DNA from: Saussurea involucrata
Taxonomy: Eukaryota > Streptophyta > Magnoliopsida > Asterales > Asteraceae
DNA: 64,000 nt
NCBI GenBank assembly: GCA_033807775.1
Contig: CM066319.1
Location: 140,294,983-140,358,982 of the forward strand
Direction of reading: 5' to 3'
Positions 58,341 to 64,000 of this stretch are shown here, piece after piece. The first letter of the stretch is position 1. Each line of letters opens with the position of its first letter. The notes below the pieces were generated by a model. That model had not been told where the DNA came from. It worked only from the letters and a program-made list of their open reading frames with translations, and did not search any database. The position numbers and the translations under genes were made by a program.

Positions 58341-59293
58341 TGTTAATGCCAAAAATTGCACCAAAGGGACAACTTAAGGTCGATGTAGACTTAATCAACT
58401 AAAGAAAGGATCTTTCGACGAGACGTGCGACGAGGGAAAAAATAAATGAGACAAGAGATTTGATGACGCAAGAAAAACCTCAAGCGAGGAAAAAACCTGC
58501 GGACGACAGTGGGTGTCGTCGCTGCACTATGGTCGCCAATCAGGGGCGATGTCCTTGGTACTGGCGTCGGTCGTACGATGATTACAATACACATGAAGGA
58601 AATACTTCGAAATGTAAAGTACAAGTGTTTTGAATGTAAAAACAAGTGTTTGTCATGTATGAATACAAAGTGTGAACTTCTGGTCGAGGGCTATTGTCGT
58701 GCATCGAGAGCGATACTTGAGCTTTCCTTCGAGTGTTCGTGAGTTCGCTGTAAGGTTCTGGCTTTCAGTACTTGATCTCCAGAGTTTGAATGCTCTTTGC
58801 TATGAGTTTGGATGGTTTTCTCTGCTGCTTAATGGTGTTCACTGATGTATATCCGATGTTAACTGATGTCCCCCGAAATGAGGCTTTAGCTTGTCTTTTA
58901 TAGTCTTCGCGTCATTAATTAGCTCCATTAATGATTTGATCAACGGCTACAACGACTGGAAACGGTCGCCGGAGTGATTATCCATAATGCCCTTCGTCCG
59001 TTACGGCTGCTTGCTGTTAATGGCTTTGACTCCTGCATTAAATACTTAACAAACGTAACAGTCAAGGTTAACGTTAGCTTTGGTCGAAGGTGCGATGATC
59101 TTACGTGATAGTCGTACGGGGCGGGCGATGCTATGGTCGAGCGTCACGGGGGACGTACGACTTACCTTTTACGGGAGACGACGGATGTTTTCTGGGTTCT
59201 TGTCGAGACCTTATCTTAATACAAGATTTGGATTAGAACGTGCGTCTTACCTGCTCTGGTCGTGGTCGTACGACGTGATTTTTTGCCCAAACA
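58341..59293 (-). repeat. Element G 3' LTR
   Basis: TGTTAATGCC...GCCCAAACA in plus orientation, colinear (inverted) with 25770-26721 and 39534-40486. Confidence 0.92.
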
Positions 59294-59310
59294 GTTTGCC
59301 CCCAAATTTT
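59294..59310 (-). other. Element G polypurine tract
   Basis: The minus strand reads AAAATTTGGGGGCAAAC next to the LTR, like element C. Confidence 0.8.
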
Positions 59311-59595
59311 GAAAGAAGGATAGCAAATCCGAGTTTTAAATTTTGTCAGTCGAAAAAAATATGACAAGTGATGGAAATTACCTTAGTTACCTTGGAACTA
59401 GGCTGGTCCGCTCTTAACTGAACGAGAAGTTGAAAGGAGAAACGAGGTCGTGACATCATGCTGACGTACGATGATGCTTACCAGCTGTCGACGCCAGGTG
59501 TCGGTGATTTACTGGGGCATATGAAAGTCGGGGATGCGTGTCGATCTTTTGAAGGGCTCGATCTGTCACGATTTCCTGCATAAATAGAGATCAAA

Positions 59596-60071
59596 ATGGA
59601 TTGTTTTCTTCAAGCTTTCGAAAAGTCATCTTTTCCAGAATCTCGACTTTTTTCCAAATCTTCGGTGACTGATGATCTACCGTGGGCTATGATACCCAAA
59701 TCGATGACGATGTTGGTTGTGATAGACGCGATGTCCGTGGATTCTGCGCATCTGGCGACGATGTTTTCTGCTACCACGTCGACCTTTTCGTCAGTCGACA
59801 GGGCGAGGGTGTAAACACGGGAGAGAATGATGGGGATTTATTGGAGATCAACTTTGCGTTGTCTTCATCCCTCTTGACTGACTATGTCCTCGTCAGGACG
59901 AAGTCGCTTCCGCTTCTGGGGAAATATCAGCTCTTATATTTCAAGGAGCATTTTCCAGGGATCTCTATCGAAGAGATTGGACTGTGTTTAGCCGTACTGG
60001 CGTCTTTCGTAAGTTTTTTTTTCGAAACTTGTGTTACCGATGTTTATTCCTTCGATGAGAGTTTTGCTTAA
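59596..60071 (+). pseudogene. Element G additional ORF remnant
   Basis: Two overlapping frames (59596-59814 and 59682-60071) contain INFALSSSLLTDYVLV and YFKEHFPGISIEEIG. These correspond to VNFSLPSDFMTGDVL and SFRERFEGFPIEETG in element C's antisense ORF, in the same position relative to the LTR. The first domain and the coiled-coil end are missing, so only part of the middle exon survives. Confidence 0.65.
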
Positions 60072-60800
60072 TACGTTCCTTTTGTAATTGTGCAGATGTT
60101 TTTGTTTTCCTTCACTAAACGCGTGAGGAAACTGGAGGTGTTGGAGTGGAGGTCGATTGTCGAAGAGAAGATATTCCTTCCTCCAACATTAACATTAATC
60201 TTAAGAGCCACATTCTCGGAATGCCATGGCGCGAAAGGTTGGGAGACAACTCTGGCGATACTCGTTTGATCCTTGCATTAGTTCTTCAGGATTGTCAGGA
60301 TTCCGAAGGCTGAGTTTTCTTTGGGCAGAGTTTGTGATTGCTATGTTTCCTTAGATCTTAGGGTAGTTTCTTTTTTTTGCTGAACTCGTGTGTTTAATTA
60401 CATATGTCGTGGATGAATGTAATATTGTTCATAAAAGTATGAAATAAACGAAGGATCGTGCGACTTAGGCTCTTATTGCAATATAACGGTTGAAACATAA
60501 ATCATGTATTTGGACTGTAATAATAAACACAAATATATATCATCGATGTGTTAGAACATACAAAGTTTTCCTAAGTTCCAGAAACTTAGATCGAGGGATA
60601 GTTTAGACCTGACATGTGACTGTATCGTATGATGAAACTTTAGAATATATGCCCCTGTGATCAAACAATCGAGTCATGTACTTGGATACTCATGTCGTGC
60701 GTTCCTGCGATAAAGTTCATTAGAGGTTGGTTGTGGTTTTACCAACGATTTTGCGATGCTTACCGTCGTGTTGAAAACTTTGTATGATAGGAAGGCGATT
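60072..60800. other. Element G spacer
   Basis: AT-rich DNA between the additional ORF remnant and the end of integrase. No further ORF or motif was recognised. Confidence 0.5.
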
Positions 60801-61418
60801 TTAAAAGAAATATTTTTTCAAATGCGTCGCATTCCAACTTCGTGGGATTTCCTGATTGTCAAGGGTTCGAAGTCGATAGGCTCCTTTACCAACGACTTCG
60901 GAGATACGATAGGGACCTTCCCACTTGGTAGAAAGTTTACCTGCGTTGAGCTCCTGGGTATTCGGGAATACTCGACGGAGGACGTAATCGCCTTCTTGAA
61001 AGGTTTTAACTTTGACGTGCTTATTGAAATGTCGCTCGACTGCCTCCTTCTGTGATGCCATTCTGATCAAGGCTGATTCTCTGAGCTCTTCAAGGGCGTC
61101 GAGGTCATAACTCAAATCAACCAAGTTGTGGTCGACGGATGTGTGCCTGGAAGTTGGGAGATGAACTTCGATCGGTAGGACGGCTTCGCAATCATAGACG
61201 AGAGAGAAGGGGGTTTGCCCAGTGGACGTGTGTGGCGTCGTGAGATTTGCCCATAGGACCAAAGGGAGTTCTTCAACCCACCTTCCCTTTGCAGCTTTTA
61301 ATCGTTTCTTGATCGAAGCTATAATAGTCTTATTACTTGACTCGGCATGTCCATTAGCTTGGGGATATCTGGGAGTCGAGGTTGTTAGTTTGATATTCCT
61401 GTCATCGCAGAACTGTTG
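60801..61418 (-). pseudogene. Element G integrase C-terminal part (TAT lineage), truncated
   Basis: The minus-strand frame ending at 60801 reads NIKLTTSTPRYPQANGHAES, LKAAKGRWVEELPLVLWA, TPFSLVYDCEAVLPIEVHLP and a C-terminal GPYRISEVVGKGAYRL. This is the end of a TAT-type integrase with the last catalytic Glu in the ANGHAES block. The start of the open frame (above 61418) is element H LTR sequence. This is direct evidence that the C/G LTR family includes pol-bearing members. Confidence 0.88.
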
Positions 61419-61656
61419 TGTAACGACCCGCTTCCCATAACATACATCATAATACATAACATGCATACATATCATTGATTTACAACAAAAGTTACTTAAC
61501 AAACCAAGTATGGTCTCATTAGTCTTGAAACTACAAAATATATAAAAGCTTCTTAAACATCATCGATCAACGGAGGCAGCCTACACCTTATTCTTTCTTT
61601 TGCCGCTATCAATTCATTGACCTGGAAAACATAATTTTTGAAAACAAAATGAGGGT

Positions 61657-61673
61657 TAGACCAAACGGGTCTA
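61657..61673 (-). other. Conserved LTR hairpin, TAGACC/GGTCTA (element H)
   Basis: TAGACC, a 5-base loop, GGTCTA. On the minus strand it is followed by ACCCTC as in D and E, 238 bases before the LTR end. Confidence 0.8.
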
Positions 61674-61896
61674 GTGAGTTAATCCCGGTCCTTTCCAAAA
61701 TCATTATAAAACCTTTTTATGTAAATCCTTTATATCAAAATAGTTTAGATAAACCTTTGGTAATCCTTTCGTAAAATATAAACATACCACATGTATTTAA
61801 ATACCAATCTAGACTCGTGCATCGTGTACCTCTCATCCACCTTATTCCTCCACAAATGGCCATATTAGTTGGTAGCAAGCCAACTAATAAATCAAC

Positions 61897-62016
61897 AACC
61901 GGTCCGCACACCGGAACCCGGCTACCCGTCGGTCCGCACACCGGAACCCGACTACTAACCGGTCCGCACACCGGAACCCGGCTACTCACCGGTCCGCACA
62001 CCGGAACCCGGCTACT
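61897..62016. repeat. Four 30-bp units with CCGGTCCGCACACCGG core
   Basis: Units start at 61897, 61927, 61957 and 61987 and differ at one to three positions. The core has inverted CCGGT/ACCGG ends. Element D's LTR has a single ACCGGTGTG-type segment at the equivalent place (about 30053). Confidence 0.92.
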
Positions 62017-62370
62017 GTGCACTTGTGTAGTGTAATGCACCAATAAATATAATATCTTACTATATTATAAACACAAATTATTCACACCTTGATCGTATAT
62101 CCATTCCACACATATCCATCTCATATATATATAAACACATATATATATATATATTCCAGTTGAAAACGTTTTAAAGTAAAACTCACATGATTTGCTTACA
62201 AAACCCTTCCAAGCCTTTTTCCAAAGATTCAGTCTTTCAATTCAAATCCACAGAGTCTGAAAACAGATTGAATACAAATATCCCCTTATCAACTGATCAC
62301 ATAAAACATACTAGAAGACTAAGGACTCTAGATAACTCAAATCCCCAAAAGTGACCAAACAGTTAAACTT

Positions 62371-62548
62371 TCCGGACAACAAGACTAATCCGGACAACAA
62401 GATTTATCCGGACAACACAAGGAATCCGGATGCCATCCGGTTTCTAAATCATCCGGAAACCATCAATCAAATCGTCCGGACTCTATCAACAACTTACCCG
62501 GACACCACCCAAGAATCTGCCCGGACACATTCATACTGTGTCCGGAAA
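62371..62548. repeat. CCGGA-core array in element H LTR
   Basis: Ten irregularly spaced ATCCGGACAAC or CCCGGACAC-type copies, 429-606 bases from the LTR start. This matches the position of element D's CCCGGTA array (363-548). Confidence 0.88.
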
Positions 62549-62977
62549 CCTCTGTCGGTTTGGTGCTTTTTACCCAGAAAATCGACTGAATTAATACCAG
62601 AAGTGTTTGTGATGTTTCTACTCCGATAGAACCCTTCTAAAAGCAATTACAGACACAAAATGTAAAGGAAACATACCTTGAATCACTTCTAAGCACACCA
62701 ATTGAAGCCTTAACCTAGCTTTCTTCTTTTTCTTCTTTTCTTCCCAAAACACATACATACACCTTCAGCTGATATTTTCTGAGTTATGAATAATATCTGA
62801 TTTCTAAGATGATAATATCAAACCTAATTTTCCACTTTGGTCCTTGAACTTCTCAATAATAACCCAAACACCCTTAACTTATAAATTTACCCAAACTTAC
62901 CCTAAACATCAACTTTAAAGTTAACTAAACTTAACGGAAAGGAGATTTTAACTAACGAACTTATCCGAGGTATTACA

Positions 62978-62995
62978 TTATCTCCCCCTTAAAAG
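62978..62995 (-). other. Element H polypurine tract
   Basis: The minus strand reads CTTTTAAGGGGGAGATAA immediately before the LTR, like element D. Confidence 0.88.
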
Positions 62996-63194
62996 AATTC
63001 CGTCCCGGAATTCGGTTAAACGAAAGGATATGAATACTTATCACTACTACTTCAAACTCACTCAAACCATAAAAACTAACTGAATAGTCACCCCACGCCC
63101 ACCTATATTTCTAACACCGATAAGCAACGAAAGCACGGAAATACCAATAACCATTTTGCACTGAAGTCAGATAACACCTTAGCACATATAGAGT
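62996..63194 (-). other. Element H deletion scar between gag-protease and PPT
   Basis: Non-coding. Shortly below 63195 a trace of the protease block is readable out of frame, then unrelated sequence up to the PPT. About 3 kb of pol expected here is missing. Confidence 0.6.
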
Positions 63195-64000
63195 TTATAG
63201 AAATATACCTGTAACCTCATCAGGACTTTCTTCCACCTCTTGTTCCGTCATCTGAAAAACACGGCCTTGAACTCTCGATGCTCCAGACCCTTGTATCTCT
63301 CCCGTCTTAACACTCGTCGGTCTCTCCGTCATACCACCCTGTTGTACTTTCCATTGTGGACAGTCTGACTGAATATGATCAGGGGAATTGCAAATGAAAC
63401 AGAATCGAGTTACCCGACAGTCTCTAACAATGTGACCAGTCTTTCCACATTTGTAACAACTTCGGGAATCCACATAACAGTTTCCTTGATGAACACGATT
63501 GCATTTTGGGCATGGTCTTTCAACTGGTCTGAAAGGTGAATAACGATCAAACCTCGGGAATTCGTATTCTTCCGAATCGTACATCGTTTCTTCCATTTTT
63601 CTTTTCCCAGCACTCTTATCACCAACGTCTCTCCTGTCATCCTGTTACACATTTTCCGCGGCATCCACTGCGGCTGAGAAGGTATCGGGTCCTTTTGCAG
63701 TCACTAGCTTTCTAATTTCTGCATTTAACCCAAAAATAAACCTTTCCATCTTTAGAGCCTCCATGGCAACATAGTACTCCGCAAAGCGAGACTTCTCCAG
63801 AAAGAGAGCGGTGTAATCCCTAACCGATAAACTTCGCTGGTGTAGGTTCATGAACTCCTCTTCCAGTTGTCTAACTGCTGCTTGAGAACAAAACTGTCCT
63901 TTGAATGCTGTTGCGAATTCGTCCCAAGTAAAAGTAGAGTATACATTCGACCCTATGGAATCAATGTGAGCTTCCCACCAGTACAGAGCTTTTGCCTTCA
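63195..64000 (-). pseudogene. Element H gag, partial
   Basis: A minus-strand frame enters from beyond the window with LYWWEAHIDS, then FCSQAAVRQLEEEFMNLHQR and RFIFGLNAEIRKLVTAKGPD. It is cut by TAA 63647-63645 (probable former Glu codon) and continues through three zinc knuckles (CPKCNRVHQGNC, CYKCGKTGHIVRDC, CFICNSPDHIQSDC) to a stop just before the protease motif. It is closely similar to element D's gag. Confidence 0.9.

Larger units (their letters stand above)
58341..61418 (-). mobile_element. TAT-type gypsy element G, same LTR family as C, truncated by element H
   Basis: The 953-bp LTR at 58341-59293 is the reverse complement of element C's LTR family. Beyond it lie the PPT, a sense-strand remnant of the additional ORF, a spacer and the C-terminal integrase. 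The candidate left TSD is GTAAC (58336-58340). Element H interrupts the integrase at 61418, and the rest of the element is outside the window. Confidence 0.85.
61419..62977 (-). repeat. Element H 3' LTR
   Basis: 1559 bp. It contains the TAGACC hairpin (61657-61673), the TATTAGTTGG hairpin (61863-61889), a four-unit 30-bp array (61897-62016) and a CCGGA array (62371-62548). Confidence 0.88.
61419..64000 (-). mobile_element. Chromovirus element H, 3' part, pol mostly deleted
   Basis: A 1559-bp 3' LTR (61419-62977, minus strand TGTAATACC...GGGTCGTTACA) and PPT are followed, going upstream, by about 200 bases and then gag. RT, RNase H and integrase are absent. The LTR is related to element D's in start, hairpins and overall plan. 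The left flank TGTTG (61414-61418) is the candidate TSD. The element continues past the window. Confidence 0.88.

Noticed and set aside
61817..62043. ORFs with repeated PHTGTR or VPVCGP units
   Set aside because: They are produced by the four 30-bp units of the H LTR array on either strand.

Overview
The window is repeat-rich nuclear DNA from a flowering plant, almost certainly a eudicot. The clues are nested LTR retrotransposons with initiator-methionine-type primer sites, plant-type Helitrons, a Harbinger-type MITE and a fragment of a class III HD-ZIP homeobox gene. The SIRE-type copia element carries a downstream env-position ORF of a kind I associate with Asteraceae retroelements. I therefore lean to Asteraceae, with moderate to low confidence. 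I find no intact host gene, no tRNA or rRNA gene and no CRISPR array. Positions 47379-47878 are a 500-base assembly gap.

Layout. 1-10598: AT-rich DNA with a minus-strand HD-ZIP III pseudogene fragment (1764-2301). Two head-to-tail non-autonomous Helitrons (2644-6040 and 6041-8996) sit in what looks like its leader. 10599-16353: a roughly 290-bp Harbinger-type MITE split by a complete minus-strand copia element, A (10657-16113, TSD CTTAT). 16939-46949: a SIRE-like copia element, B (TSD TATTT), split inside its pol by a TAT-type gypsy element, C (25770-40486, TSD AACAC). C is itself split by a chromovirus, D (29164-36875, TSD ACTTT). This is a three-level nest, and its order gives relative ages B > C > D. 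46950-48710: a MITE-like inverted repeat, the gap, and an LTR fragment, F. 48711-57007: chromovirus E, the best preserved element (a 1216-codon gag-pol frame), inserted inside F. 57054-58340: two hairpins and an ORF resembling plant transposon-protein domains. 58341-61418: minus-strand TAT element G, same LTR family as C but with integrase, cut by chromovirus H. 61419-64000: H, minus strand, with a 3' LTR, a gag remnant and most of pol deleted.

Every gag-pol frame is broken by stops or frameshifts, and many of the stops fit C-to-T change as expected of methylated, silenced copies. C carries gag and an antisense extra ORF but no pol, while G, with the same LTR, carries pol sequence. The pair therefore looks like a non-autonomous element and a relative of its autonomous partner.

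The most unusual signals lie in the non-coding parts of the elements. One is a small hairpin (TAGACC, loop, GGTCTA, then ACCCTC) at a similar place in the LTRs of three different chromovirus families. Others are arrays with a CCGG core in several unrelated elements, a row of splice-donor-like repeats in B's leader matched by a strong acceptor just before its env-position ORF, and six extra polypurine tracts in B. Divergence figures were counted by eye.
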